NCBI RefSeq assembly: GCF_000621025.1
Contig: NZ_KK211206.1
Span: forward strand, 261,541-325,540
DNA: 64,000 nucleotides
Source: Brackiella oedipodis DSM 13743
Lineage (GTDB): Bacteria > Pseudomonadota > Gammaproteobacteria > Burkholderiales > Burkholderiaceae_B
Reading direction: 5' to 3'
The notes under the pieces were generated by a model. That model had not been told where the DNA came from. It made no database searches and saw nothing but the letters and a program-made list of their open reading frames with translations. A program made the translations under genes and the position numbers. This document shows, piece after piece, positions 30,283-38,290 of this stretch; the first letter of the stretch is position 1, and every line of letters starts with the position of its first letter.

Positions 30283-31266
30283 ATGAAAATCCTCGCCACT
30301 TTATTTAGCCGCTTTACCTTAATGTTGATTGCAGTTGTGATTATAGCCACACTGCTGCCAGCACAAGGCGCGGCCAAAGTGGCGACGGATGCCTTTACCA
30401 ATATTGCGATTGCCTTGCTGTTTTTCTTGCATGGCGCCAAATTATCTCGTCAAGCCATCATACAAGGCGCTGGTCATTGGCGTCTTCATAGCTTAGTCTT
30501 TTTTAGTACCTTTGTTTTCTTTCCATTGCTCGGTCTGGCTCTACGCCCTATCGTGGAACCCCTAATGACTAAGGAGTTATACCTGGGCTTTATGTATTTA
30601 TGTGTATTGCCAGCCACTGTGCAATCCGCAATCGCATTTACCTCGATAGCTCGCGGCAATATACCGGCAGCCATCTGTAGTGCCTCGGGTTCAAGTATTG
30701 CGGGGATATTCATTACCCCCTTACTCATCGCCTTGGTGTTAAGTGACTATAGCGATAGTGTGCCACCGATTACCTTAATGTCGGTCCTCAAAATCATTCT
30801 GATGCTTTTGGTGCCTTTTGCGGCTGGGCATTTCTCTCGTCCATGGACACTTGGCTTTATTAGTAAATATCCCAAATTAGTCGGTATTGTGGACCAAGGC
30901 TCTATCTTATTAGTGGTTTATGCGGCCTTCTCAGAAGCCGTTGTTGAAGGATTATGGCAAACCACCAGCTACCAAGCGCTGATCGCGGTGGTGGTAGTTT
31001 CATGTGTCATTTTGGCCTTGGCTTTAGCTTTTACGGCCATTAGTAGTAAATTGTTGGGCTTTGAACTAGCCGATCGCATCACGATTGTGTTTTGTGGCTC
31101 CAAAAAAAGCCTGGCCAATGGTTTACCCATGGCCAAAGTAATTTTTGCAGGACATCCGATTGGGGCTATCGTCTTACCCTTGATGATTTTTCACCAAATA
31201 CAGCTGATGATCTGCGCTTGGATCGCCGAATACCTCAAACAACGTCAAACCCCGCCCACCCAATAA
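30283..31266 (+). CDS. SLC10-type (bile acid:Na+ symporter family) transporter, YfeH-like
   Basis: A 327-residue inner-membrane transporter with about 10 hydrophobic segments. The pattern AFTNIAIALLFFLHGAKLSRQAI and SGSSIAGIFITPLL, plus GSKKSLANGLPMAKVIF near the C terminus, places it in the bile acid:sodium symporter superfamily, closest to the YfeH/SLC10A7 branch. The true substrate is unknown; the family name is historical. It lies 24 nt after the PhoH gene on the same strand and is the last gene before a run of convergent genes. Confidence 0.86.
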   Translation: MKILATLFSRFTLMLIAVVIIATLLPAQGAAKVATDAFTNIAIALLFFLHGAKLSRQAIIQGAGHWRLHSLVFFSTFVFFPLLGLALRPIVEPLMTKELYLGFMYLCVLPATVQSAIAFTSIARGNIPAAICSASGSSIAGIFITPLLIALVLSDYSDSVPPITLMSVLKIILMLLVPFAAGHFSRPWTLGFISKYPKLVGIVDQGSILLVVYAAFSEAVVEGLWQTTSYQALIAVVVVSCVILALALAFTAISSKLLGFELADRITIVFCGSKKSLANGLPMAKVIFAGHPIGAIVLPLMIFHQIQLMICAWIAEYLKQRQTPPTQ

Positions 31267-31290
31267 CATTACAAGGCGCTTAAACCCAAG

Positions 31291-31350
31291 GTTCTATTGG
31301 ATTCTGTTGAGTTCTATTGAGTTCTGTTGAATTCTGCTAGGATCTGTAGG
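31291..31350. repeat. Imperfect 10-bp tandem repeat, six units
   Basis: Six consecutive 10-mers fit the pattern RTTCTRTTGR: GTTCTATTGG, ATTCTGTTGA, GTTCTATTGA, GTTCTGTTGA, then two more degenerate units (ATTCTGCTAG, GATCTGTAGG). They lie between convergent genes, outside any reading frame I support. Confidence 0.8.
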
Positions 31351-31381
31351 CTCTAGGTTAAATATCTATGCCCACCTCCCA

Positions 31382-32116
31382 TTAGTGCTTGGTCGCATCC
31401 GCTCGCAAGGCCTCGAGTTTCTCGAGGTCTGTGTCTTGCATGCCATAGGCCTCTTTCCACATCCATAATGGCACACACGTTTGTAGTCTCTGTAGCATTT
31501 GTTGGATCAGGACTTGCGCCAGCGCGGAACTTTCTTGGTTGGCGATATCAATAGTGGCATCGCCTTGCAACTGCGCAATAGAAGCTTGCGCTTTTTTACT
31601 ATGGGCGACATTAATGACTGGATCTTGGGCGGCATGTAATAAATGAATCGTTTGTTTAAGATGCAGTGCCTCTTGGGGTATAGTCATAAACCCCGCCCCA
31701 AAAGTTATAAGACGTCCAGCAATTGGCTCGGCTAATTTGCTCAGTTCCAGCACCAGCGCGCCCGCCGCTGCCACCCCGATCACGGCTGTGGCGGCCGACT
31801 CTACCCCATATTGCTGCGATAATTCTTGGACCAAATCACGCCATTGTCGAGTCAATGTCGCCATGTCCTGATCAGATGTTAAAGCACCATTCCCCAGAGT
31901 GAGCACTTGATGCAGATGGTCTTCAAGCTCGACCGAATTTAAGCACACGCTAACGATACTGGCTTGAGGAAATTGAGCTTGAATACTGGCGACTAAATGC
32001 GCTAATTGGTCTTGGGCTTGTGTCTGCTCATAAGAGCGTGGATAAAGCACAATAAATAAGGCGCTACTTTGAGGGCTTTTTGCTGAGAGGCTTTTTTGTA
32101 AAGTAAAATAACTCAT
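31382..32116 (-). CDS. Alpha/beta-hydrolase-like protein lacking the nucleophile serine
   Basis: The layout resembles the phospholipase/carboxylesterase family (YpfH type). There is an N-terminal strand ALFIVLYPRS, a central strand-turn-helix AVIGVAAAGALVLEL where the nucleophile elbow GxSxG should be, then AGRLITFGAGFM, and HLLHAAQDPVINVAHSKKAQ, where the family has its acid residue and the PVxHS turn. Here the elbow reads GVAAAG with no serine, so classical hydrolase activity is unlikely. I use the ATG at 32116 (MSYFTLQKS, 244 residues), because the 11 residues before it are not family-like; an upstream ATG at 32149 is possible. It is divergent from yqeY, and the tandem repeat lies downstream. 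Function unknown. Confidence 0.68.
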   Translation of the reverse strand: MSYFTLQKSLSAKSPQSSALFIVLYPRSYEQTQAQDQLAHLVASIQAQFPQASIVSVCLNSVELEDHLHQVLTLGNGALTSDQDMATLTRQWRDLVQELSQQYGVESAATAVIGVAAAGALVLELSKLAEPIAGRLITFGAGFMTIPQEALHLKQTIHLLHAAQDPVINVAHSKKAQASIAQLQGDATIDIANQESSALAQVLIQQMLQRLQTCVPLWMWKEAYGMQDTDLEKLEALRADATKH

Positions 32117-32193
32117 CTTAATATCTTCATACTCACCGATACTATGCATAGCTATCGGTCCATTATTTTTACACTACAAAGGTATATATAGAC

Positions 32194-32661
32194 ATGTCAG
32201 AAAATCTCAAGAACGTCATTATGGATCAAGTCAAACAAGCCATGCGCGCCAAAGACAGCAAGCGTTTAGGAACCTTGCGCATGTTACAAGCCGCGCTCAA
32301 ACAAAAAGAAGTGGATGAACGCAAAGACTTGAGCAATGACGAGATAATCGCCATCATCGAAAAACAAATCAAACAACGCAAAGAGTCTGCTAAAGCCTTT
32401 AAAGAGGCCGGTCGTGACGACGCTGCGCAAGCCGAAGAGGATGAAATCAAGGTGTTGGAGCCATTTTTGCCAGAGCAGTTAAGTCAAGAAGACGTCTTAG
32501 CCGCTGTACAAAAAGTCGTCGCTGATTTACAAGCTCAAGGCCTTAGCGGCGGTGCGGCCATGGGTAAAGCCATGGGGCAACTAAAAACGCAATTAGCGGG
32601 CAAAGCCGATATGTCTAACGTCTCTGCTCTGCTTAAAGAACAGCTAAACAAACAGGGCTAG
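32194..32661 (+). CDS. YqeY/GatB-domain protein
   Basis: A 155-residue cytoplasmic protein of the YqeY family, related to the tail domain of GatB. Landmarks are MRAKDSKRLGTLRMLQAALKQKEVD (about 16-40), EIIAIIEKQIKQRKESAKAFKEAGR and FLPEQLSQEDVLAAV; the C-terminal helix GGAAMGKAMGQLKTQLAGKADMS is also typical. It is often next to rpsU or dnaG, but neither is here. Its function is unsettled; a tRNA-binding role has been proposed from GatB. The gene overlaps the 3' end of convergent dinB by 18 bp. Confidence 0.9.
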   Translation: MSENLKNVIMDQVKQAMRAKDSKRLGTLRMLQAALKQKEVDERKDLSNDEIIAIIEKQIKQRKESAKAFKEAGRDDAAQAEEDEIKVLEPFLPEQLSQEDVLAAVQKVVADLQAQGLSGGAAMGKAMGQLKTQLAGKADMSNVSALLKEQLNKQG

Positions 32662-33732
32662 TTGTTTGGCAGCCAATTGCTTGTCTATAAATTCAGAAAC
32701 CCCAACACCAATTAAGCGATAATGCTCGGCTTTGTCTTGTTCATCGAGGTGTGCAATTAATTGCTCTATGGTTGTCACAAAATGCGGTAATTCATAGAGG
32801 GGATTCGCTAAAGTGACAGACCGCGTTATGATCCTAAAATCCGCGGTCTTTAGTTTGACGGTAGCACAGTACCCAAATAAGCCCTTACGCTGACACTTAG
32901 CAATGACAGACTGCGCCAAGGCTAACACAGCCGTGCTCGCATCACCAAGGCTAAGATCTTGCTCAAAGGTAGTTTCGGCGGATATTTGCTTGGTCTCGCG
33001 ATAAGGATTGACGGCGCGATGATCAATACCATAGGCTAGGTCATGCAAGCGGTAGCCATATTTACCAAAATTAAGTACTAATTCGCCTAAGCTGTGGGTT
33101 CTAAGATCGGCAATCGTATACATATGCAGGCGATGCAATTTAGCCAAAGTGACCTTACCCACACCTGGAATTTTTTCTAGGCTTAAATGCAGCAAAAACG
33201 CCTCGACCTGAGACGGTGAGATGACAAAAATGCCATCTGGTTTATTCCAATCGGAGGCAATTTTTGCTAAAAATTTATTGTTTGCAATACCCGCCGAGGC
33301 CGTTAATCCCGTTTGCTGAAAAATTTCAGCACGAATCGCTTGCGCTATCGCCGTTGCTGAAGCTGCGCCGACTTTGTTGGTGGTGACATCCAAATAGGCT
33401 TCGTCCAACGAAAGCGGTTCGATTAAGTCGGTGTATTTTCTAAAAATTTGATGAATATCGACCGACATTTGTTTATAGCGCGCAAAGTCAGGTTGGATAT
33501 AAATGCCATTTGGGCAGAGTTTTTTGGCCTGCCGCACAGACATAGCAGAATGCACACCGAATTTGCGAGCCTCATATGAAGCTGTACAGACCACGGACCG
33601 ATCACTTTGACCCGCCACTACTAAGGCCTTACCTTTTAGTTCAGGTCGTTTAAGAAGCTCAACAGAGGCGTAAAACGCATCCATATCGACATGGATAATT
33701 TTGCGCTGTGTTAATGCAGCATGCTCATTCAT
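32644..33732 (-). CDS. dinB: DNA polymerase IV (Y family)
   Basis: An error-prone translesion polymerase. The 362 residues contain the catalytic acids in HVDMDAFYASVE (about 14-25) and LSLDEAYLDVT (about 101-111), then GIANNKFLAKIASDWNKPDG, the thumb helix-hairpin-helix LEKIPGVGKVTLAKL and the little-finger domain. The C terminus (LAAKQLALFV) resembles a beta-clamp binding peptide (QLxLF). I see no clear LexA site upstream. It is convergent with yqeY with an 18-bp overlap. Confidence 0.95.
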   Translation of the reverse strand: MNEHAALTQRKIIHVDMDAFYASVELLKRPELKGKALVVAGQSDRSVVCTASYEARKFGVHSAMSVRQAKKLCPNGIYIQPDFARYKQMSVDIHQIFRKYTDLIEPLSLDEAYLDVTTNKVGAASATAIAQAIRAEIFQQTGLTASAGIANNKFLAKIASDWNKPDGIFVISPSQVEAFLLHLSLEKIPGVGKVTLAKLHRLHMYTIADLRTHSLGELVLNFGKYGYRLHDLAYGIDHRAVNPYRETKQISAETTFEQDLSLGDASTAVLALAQSVIAKCQRKGLFGYCATVKLKTADFRIITRSVTLANPLYELPHFVTTIEQLIAHLDEQDKAEHYRLIGVGVSEFIDKQLAAKQLALFV

Positions 33733-33826
33733 AAATAATAATCAAACATAGCAACACTATTTATTTTACAATAAGCAATAAGTGCCCAATTTGCGGCTCT
33801 TTACGATCCTCAAAAAAAGGAATTCC

Positions 33827-33985
33827 ATGAAGAAGCTCTTAATTTGCTTGATCTCAGCCTTGTTACTCAGTGCTTGTGCAGAACCGCACCATGGCACCCC
33901 CTATGATGGCCCGCCTCCTCCCACGGATTTGACACCACCTACAGATTTATTAAGTGGTTCAAGTGGTTCAGGCCATGCCCAATAG
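33827..33985 (+). CDS. Small Pro-rich lipoprotein, 52 residues
   Basis: It reads MKKLLICLISALLLSAC followed by a Pro/Gly/Thr-rich mature part (GPPPPTDLTPPTDLL). The lipobox is LLSAC with Cys at residue 17. AAGGAATT just before the ATG at 33827 is a good ribosome binding site, which decides this start over an upstream one at 33782. The last 11 nt overlap the next gene. Size and composition resemble LptM-like and other small outer-membrane lipoproteins, but I cannot assign a family. Confidence 0.7.
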   Translation: MKKLLICLISALLLSACAEPHHGTPYDGPPPPTDLTPPTDLLSGSSGSGHAQ

Positions 33986-34307
33986 TCTACAACCTGTTGT
34001 CAGTCGTCGTATAGACAACGGCATAGAGTTGCAATTGCAATTTGAAGACAAGCCCTTGTTTTTAGTGCTCGCACAGGCTGAACCAGATTTTGAGCTCATC
34101 CCGCAATGGCTGGATCAAGCGCGCTTTAGCGAGGGTCGCCAAGTGCATGTGGGCCAACTCGAGGCACAAAGTGATATTGAAGATGAGCTTTATGAACTCA
34201 TGAGTCATACTCAGCCCCAAGACACGGTGGTGTTTTTTTGTGAGTCAATGGCTATCGTGAGCCAAGCTTTGCAAGCGGTGGGCTTTCAGGATGCCCCGCT
34301 CTCCTAA
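33975..34307 (+). CDS. Unknown soluble protein, 110 residues
   Basis: It begins MPNSLQPVVSRRIDNGIELQ at the ATG at 33975, inside the end of the upstream lipoprotein gene, which suggests translational coupling; a GTG at 33954 would add seven residues. The product is acidic, without signal peptide or membrane segment. The pattern of strands and helices (KPLFLVLAQAEP, QDTVVFFCESMAIVSQALQAVGF) suggests a small alpha/beta fold, with a faint resemblance to the nucleotide-binding end of ferredoxin reductases, which I do not rely on. Next comes a convergent helicase gene 53 nt away. Confidence 0.6.
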   Translation: MPNSLQPVVSRRIDNGIELQLQFEDKPLFLVLAQAEPDFELIPQWLDQARFSEGRQVHVGQLEAQSDIEDELYELMSHTQPQDTVVFFCESMAIVSQALQAVGFQDAPLS

Positions 34308-34360
34308 TGACGCGATGGCATTCATTCAAGTCACGAGACTATTTCGCGTGAACCACGTCT

Positions 34361-36487
34361 TTAGCTGGCGATAGATCTCAATACACGAGCTAGCCAATTT
34401 ATAGCGCCATATATCATTGTATTGATAGTACTATGATAGCCCACTTCGGTGGGCAATTTTTTTTGGATGGCTTTAGATTGACGTAGTTCTTGTATAAATC
34501 GGGAAGGATGCTCACTATGGTAATGTAGAAAGCATTGTCGTCGGGCTCTCGTGAGCGCCACATAAAACAACCGCCGCTCTTCTGCATACAGAAAATCCTC
34601 TGGTGCGGGTAATAAGGATTCAATTAAGCCACTACTCTGCTTCTCACTCGGAAACCCGTAAATTCCCTGATTCATTTGCAACACAATCACATAATCAGCC
34701 TCATTCCCTTTGACGGCATGAACGGTATGAGCGCTGATCTTTAAGACTGGATATTGCGCCTGCCAACCTTCTATGGCCTTGGCACTTGGTAAAAAATGCT
34801 GAAAGCGACTGAGAATGAAGACTGTATATGACGGCTGTTTATGCGCTTTGCTATAGACGGCAGACGTGGGGTGAGAGATATACTTACGCGTAAAACTGCG
34901 TTGTGTGTTTTGAGTGGCCAAGGGCGCCTGGTACGCCTTAATATCCTGAGTAATGCAGTGTAAGATCTGTGCCACCGTTTGCGATTCAGATACCAAGGTA
35001 ATGGGTCGTAATCTGGGTATTTGGATATCAAGCGCAGGACTCATGCGCAGGTATTTGCGATTTTGTGCTGGGTTTTGCAGGACAAAATCACTACTTAGCT
35101 GACACATAGCCGTCTCAAAACGATAGGTCTGACTTAAAGCAAAGCGACGGCATGTCCCAAAATATTGCTCAAAATCCGTGCTGTAACGCACTTCAGATCC
35201 ACTAAAGCGATAAATCGTTTGCCAATCATCCCCTACACAAAATAATTGCAACGCAGGGTGTTGTTGCCGCATGGCCCTGATTAAATTTGCGCGCGTCCGC
35301 GAAATGTCTTGAAACTCATCAATCAACACGTGGTCCCAAGGCACGATGAATCGTCGGCACTGTATAGCACGAATCGCCGCTTCAATCATAGAATTAAAAT
35401 CAGTCTGCTGTTGTTGGCGCAATGCTCGCTTATAAGCGCGGGCCATATACAGCATCAGGACAGCGGCCGGGGCTAACGCGTGTCCCACGAGACGCTTTAG
35501 CGAGAGCCTTGGATATACACTCAAATATATCAATAGACCCTGTCTGAGCTCCTCAAGGATATGTTCAATCAAGCCTGAACTTCTACCAAGACGACATGGG
35601 TTCGTGGCACTACCTATTGCTTTTTGCTGACTGGCCGCTGATGGGCTTAACGTTTGAATAAATTGCTCAAAGATTTTGTAGCTTTCATATTCATTTTTTG
35701 CCGCATATAAGACCTTTAATTTAATGAGGTTTTGTGAGCTATAGTGCGCTTGTAAGCCAGCCAGCCGTAAGCTTTGTTGTTTACGTTCTGCCTGCGTGCT
35801 GGCTGGTGGTACGACCTCAATCAGTAGACATTCCTCGGGTAAATAAAAAGAACATAAATACGTTTGGTATTTTTTGACACGCCACGGATGGGGATCAATT
35901 CCTCGATAACGGTAGTGGATGTTGTAAATATACAAAAGATTGGCAACAATCAGCTCAGCCTGATGCCGTACGTAATCGTCATTTAGCGTACGCCAAAAAG
36001 CACTAGAAGCACTGGAATTACTGCTTGACTGTGCTGTGTATGCCACTGACCGCTGGGCGATTAAGGTTGCCCATAAATAATATTGACTTAATCGTGCCGG
36101 TGATTGACGGCACTGCCACAATAACTCCCTGTGGACAAAGCGCTTAAATTGCACCTCTTCACTCAACGGACTAAGACAAAGTTTAGTCGCCACACCCTGT
36201 TGGCTAATCCATAAGCCCAGACTATGGAAAGTTCTAACGCTTACCTGTTCGATGCCCGCCACGTTTGGTGCTAAGGCTTGCAAACGTTGTTGCATTTCTA
36301 AGGCCGCCTTTTGCGTAAAGGCTAATAATAAAATTTGCTCGGGCTTAACCTGGCGCTGAGTAATTAAATAAATCACTCTCGCCACCAAACTGCGTGTCTT
36401 GCCAGTGCCTGCCCCTGCCATTAGCAGGATGGACGGCGCCACGGCACTGACGGCTTGGTATTGTTCGGCACTTAATTGATTAAGCAT
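34361..36487 (-). CDS. UvrD/Rep-family helicase, helicase IV (HelD)-like
   Basis: A superfamily 1A DNA helicase of 708 residues. Motifs in order: Q motif LSAEQYQAV, Walker A MAGAGTGKTRSLVAR (about 23-37), AFTQKAALEMQQRL, Walker B VLIDEFQDISRTRANL, VGDDWQTIYRFSG, HTVHAVKGNEADYVIV and FYVALTRAR. The stretches DEFQDISxxRA and GDDWQxIYRFSG, and the end PAPEDFLYAEERRL, are those of E. coli HelD, but the roughly 190-residue HelD N domain is missing. In its middle (about residues 170-260) is an insert resembling the restriction-like domain of other HelD relatives, in which the usual PDF acid is changed (CSFYLPE). Helicase activity is likely; the cellular role is unknown. Confidence 0.85.
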   Translation of the reverse strand: MLNQLSAEQYQAVSAVAPSILLMAGAGTGKTRSLVARVIYLITQRQVKPEQILLLAFTQKAALEMQQRLQALAPNVAGIEQVSVRTFHSLGLWISQQGVATKLCLSPLSEEVQFKRFVHRELLWQCRQSPARLSQYYLWATLIAQRSVAYTAQSSSNSSASSAFWRTLNDDYVRHQAELIVANLLYIYNIHYRYRGIDPHPWRVKKYQTYLCSFYLPEECLLIEVVPPASTQAERKQQSLRLAGLQAHYSSQNLIKLKVLYAAKNEYESYKIFEQFIQTLSPSAASQQKAIGSATNPCRLGRSSGLIEHILEELRQGLLIYLSVYPRLSLKRLVGHALAPAAVLMLYMARAYKRALRQQQQTDFNSMIEAAIRAIQCRRFIVPWDHVLIDEFQDISRTRANLIRAMRQQHPALQLFCVGDDWQTIYRFSGSEVRYSTDFEQYFGTCRRFALSQTYRFETAMCQLSSDFVLQNPAQNRKYLRMSPALDIQIPRLRPITLVSESQTVAQILHCITQDIKAYQAPLATQNTQRSFTRKYISHPTSAVYSKAHKQPSYTVFILSRFQHFLPSAKAIEGWQAQYPVLKISAHTVHAVKGNEADYVIVLQMNQGIYGFPSEKQSSGLIESLLPAPEDFLYAEERRLFYVALTRARRQCFLHYHSEHPSRFIQELRQSKAIQKKLPTEVGYHSTINTMIYGAINWLARVLRSIAS

Positions 36488-36583
36488 AAATTGAGCCCAT
36501 CACGCTGACACTAAAAGCTCAGTGTAAACAGCTTTAACACTCCAACTATGCCAGGAGGATCAAAAACTCATACCCAAAATAAA

Positions 36584-36613
36584 AACCCTTATCGCATCGT
36601 AGCGATAAGGGTT
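36584..36613 (-). terminator. Terminator after the secreted protein gene
   Basis: A 12-bp perfect stem (AACCCTTATCGC with GCGATAAGGGTT) and 6-nt loop is followed on the minus strand by TTTTATTTT. It ends the transcript of the gene at 36657-37091. Confidence 0.9.
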
Positions 36614-36656
36614 CATAAGACTTATCTGAAAGGCTTAGTAAAGTCTAAGCGTCAAA

Positions 36657-37091
36657 TTAAGGAGCCGTACGAGAATAGTCTTGGATTTTTTGAGTAGGTT
36701 GAGCTACGCCTGCCCCTTGGGCTGGGTTAACACGTTTTTGGCGGAAACCATCAGGGGTTGGCTCTACTTGACCTGGCACAGCAGCAGGAACAGGAGCGGA
36801 TTGCACTGCATTACCGGCTTGTTGGACAACTTCGCCATTAGGACCGTAAACCGTGGTTTGGGTAGTACCCGCCGCACCTGCAGCCACTTGATTGACAGTA
36901 ACACCGTATTGTTGAGCTTGCGCCGCTTGCTCTGGGGTAACAGCCACATTCGTCGTAGTCATTTTAAGAGTAGGTTCAACATACATGTCTTGGGATTTAG
37001 CCCATTTAGAGCGATAATCTGGCTCGGCATGAGCAGCGACAGAACTCAGCGCTAAGACAGCGGTAGAAACTAGTAAAGCAAATTTTTTCAT
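36657..37091 (-). CDS. Secreted periplasmic protein of unknown function
   Basis: 144 residues with a clear Sec signal peptide (MKKFALLVSTAVLALSSVAA, cleavage probably after HA-E at about residue 22). The mature part is Gln/Ala/Val/Pro-rich with TTVYGPNGEVVQQ and a C-terminal basic segment FRQKRVNPAQG. I recognise no catalytic motif. It has its own terminator and a long upstream region, so it is a single-gene transcript. It could be a stress-related or envelope accessory protein, but nothing in the sequence proves that. Confidence 0.75.
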   Translation of the reverse strand: MKKFALLVSTAVLALSSVAAHAEPDYRSKWAKSQDMYVEPTLKMTTTNVAVTPEQAAQAQQYGVTVNQVAAGAAGTTQTTVYGPNGEVVQQAGNAVQSAPVPAAVPGQVEPTPDGFRQKRVNPAQGAGVAQPTQKIQDYSRTAP

Positions 37092-37324
37092 ACTTTAGAC
37101 TCCTAGGATTAATAATTAATACTATCTTATCACAATCAAACTTAGGCTTTTACCCAAAAAGAAACGCGACTATGCCTAAATGCAACAAAACATAACATAA
37201 CTTAATAGTCTTAGTGCCAGTCGTTTTTGCGAGATACCCCGTTTATTAAAAATAATAAAGCCATGTAAAGCCGCTGTAGACAGGTATTTTTAGTTATAAT
37301 ACAAGCACCTTAGGAGATACACTC

Positions 37325-37582
37325 ATGAAAAAATTTATCTGGTGCGCTTTGGCACTTGTTTTAGCGGGTTGTGCGTCCAACAGTACAATCGATTTAAGCA
37401 ACACGAATAATTTTGGTCTCAAATGCTCTAAAGATGCTGCCACTGCACCCGATTGGAACCAATGCATAGAAAATGCCAATAAGACTTGCGGCGCCCAAAA
37501 AGCGGTTAACATTCAGCAACATGAACCCACAGGTTCTGGTTCTGCCAATGACGGCTATTTTGTCTCCTTCCAATGCGGCTAA
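37325..37582 (+). CDS. Small cysteine-containing lipoprotein, 85 residues
   Basis: It reads MKKFIWCALALVLAGCASNS with lipobox LAGC (Cys at residue 16). The mature part has four more cysteines (LKCSKD, NQCIE, KTCGAQ and the last residue pair CG), which could form two disulfides in the periplasm. AGGAG lies 8 nt before the ATG, and a TATAAT at 37296-37301 is a good -10 box, so it has its own promoter, divergent from the secreted-protein gene. It ends in a strong bidirectional terminator. No family recognised. Confidence 0.78.
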   Translation: MKKFIWCALALVLAGCASNSTIDLSNTNNFGLKCSKDAATAPDWNQCIENANKTCGAQKAVNIQQHEPTGSGSANDGYFVSFQCG

Positions 37583-37594
37583 GCGCCAGTCCAC

Positions 37595-37634
37595 AAAAAA
37601 GCCTTTAATCTTTGTAGTGATTAAAGGCTTTTTT
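37595..37634. terminator. Strong bidirectional terminator
   Basis: A 16-bp perfect stem AAAAAAGCCTTTAATC / GATTAAAGGCTTTTTT with an 8-nt loop gives T-runs in both directions. It serves the small lipoprotein gene on plus and the Mce/ABC lipid transport operon on minus. Confidence 0.92.
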
Positions 37635-37666
37635 TGTAGCTACTGTTTGGCTTTAGTGCGACTGGA

Positions 37667-38290
37667 CTAATGCGGTTGAACTTTAGGGTTATGCGCAGCC
37701 GCGGCCAACCAATTTAAGATGTCTGCTTGAAGCTTGCCGTTGGCTTGGGCAAACGCTTGCAAGACGTCTTTTAGCTCTTTGCCTTGACTTGCTTGGCGAG
37801 ACTCAAAATGCTTAGAAACCACCTCACCTTGGCCTTTAGAGCCTGTGAGGTTAATATCGACATCAATCACAACCACTGGTGTATTATCTTCGTACTCAAC
37901 CTGAAAGCTATTGAGATAAATGCCCATATCTACATTATTGGCATTGCCATAACCAGATGTGACAGCTTTAAATAAACCGGCTCGACGAATGGCCTGACTT
38001 AGACTATCGCGGAATACATTCGGTGCATCATCATTCCACTTCGCGCCCGCATACACATTTAAATCCCCTTGCTGGGTACGAACTACAATTCTTGGTCCGC
38101 TGATATATTTGTTGGCATAGGGATCATTGATGCGCAAAATATACGGTGCTGGCACGGGTGCCGTTTGGATGCTTACCGTAGAGTCCAGTGTATAAACATC
38201 AAGATCCGGCTGTGAAGGTAAAATCGTGCACGCGCTCATAATAGATGTCGCCGCGGCGAGGGCTAAACCGGTGTTGATTAATTTTCTCAT
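37667..38290 (-). CDS. ABC-type transport auxiliary lipoprotein (PqiC-like)
   Basis: 207 residues with a lipoprotein signal (lipobox MSAC, Cys at about residue 21). The mature part, PDLDVYTLDS ... APYILRINDPYANKYISGPRIVVRT and the AIRRAGLFKAVTSG segment, matches the ABC_trans_aux family to which PqiC belongs. Such lipoproteins sit in the outer membrane and receive or hand over lipids for MCE-protein transporters. Its ATG overlaps the stop of the MCE gene by 4 nt, so it is the last gene of the four-gene operon. Confidence 0.85.
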   Translation of the reverse strand: MRKLINTGLALAAATSIMSACTILPSQPDLDVYTLDSTVSIQTAPVPAPYILRINDPYANKYISGPRIVVRTQQGDLNVYAGAKWNDDAPNVFRDSLSQAIRRAGLFKAVTSGYGNANNVDMGIYLNSFQVEYEDNTPVVVIDVDINLTGSKGQGEVVSKHFESRQASQGKELKDVLQAFAQANGKLQADILNWLAAAAHNPKVQPH

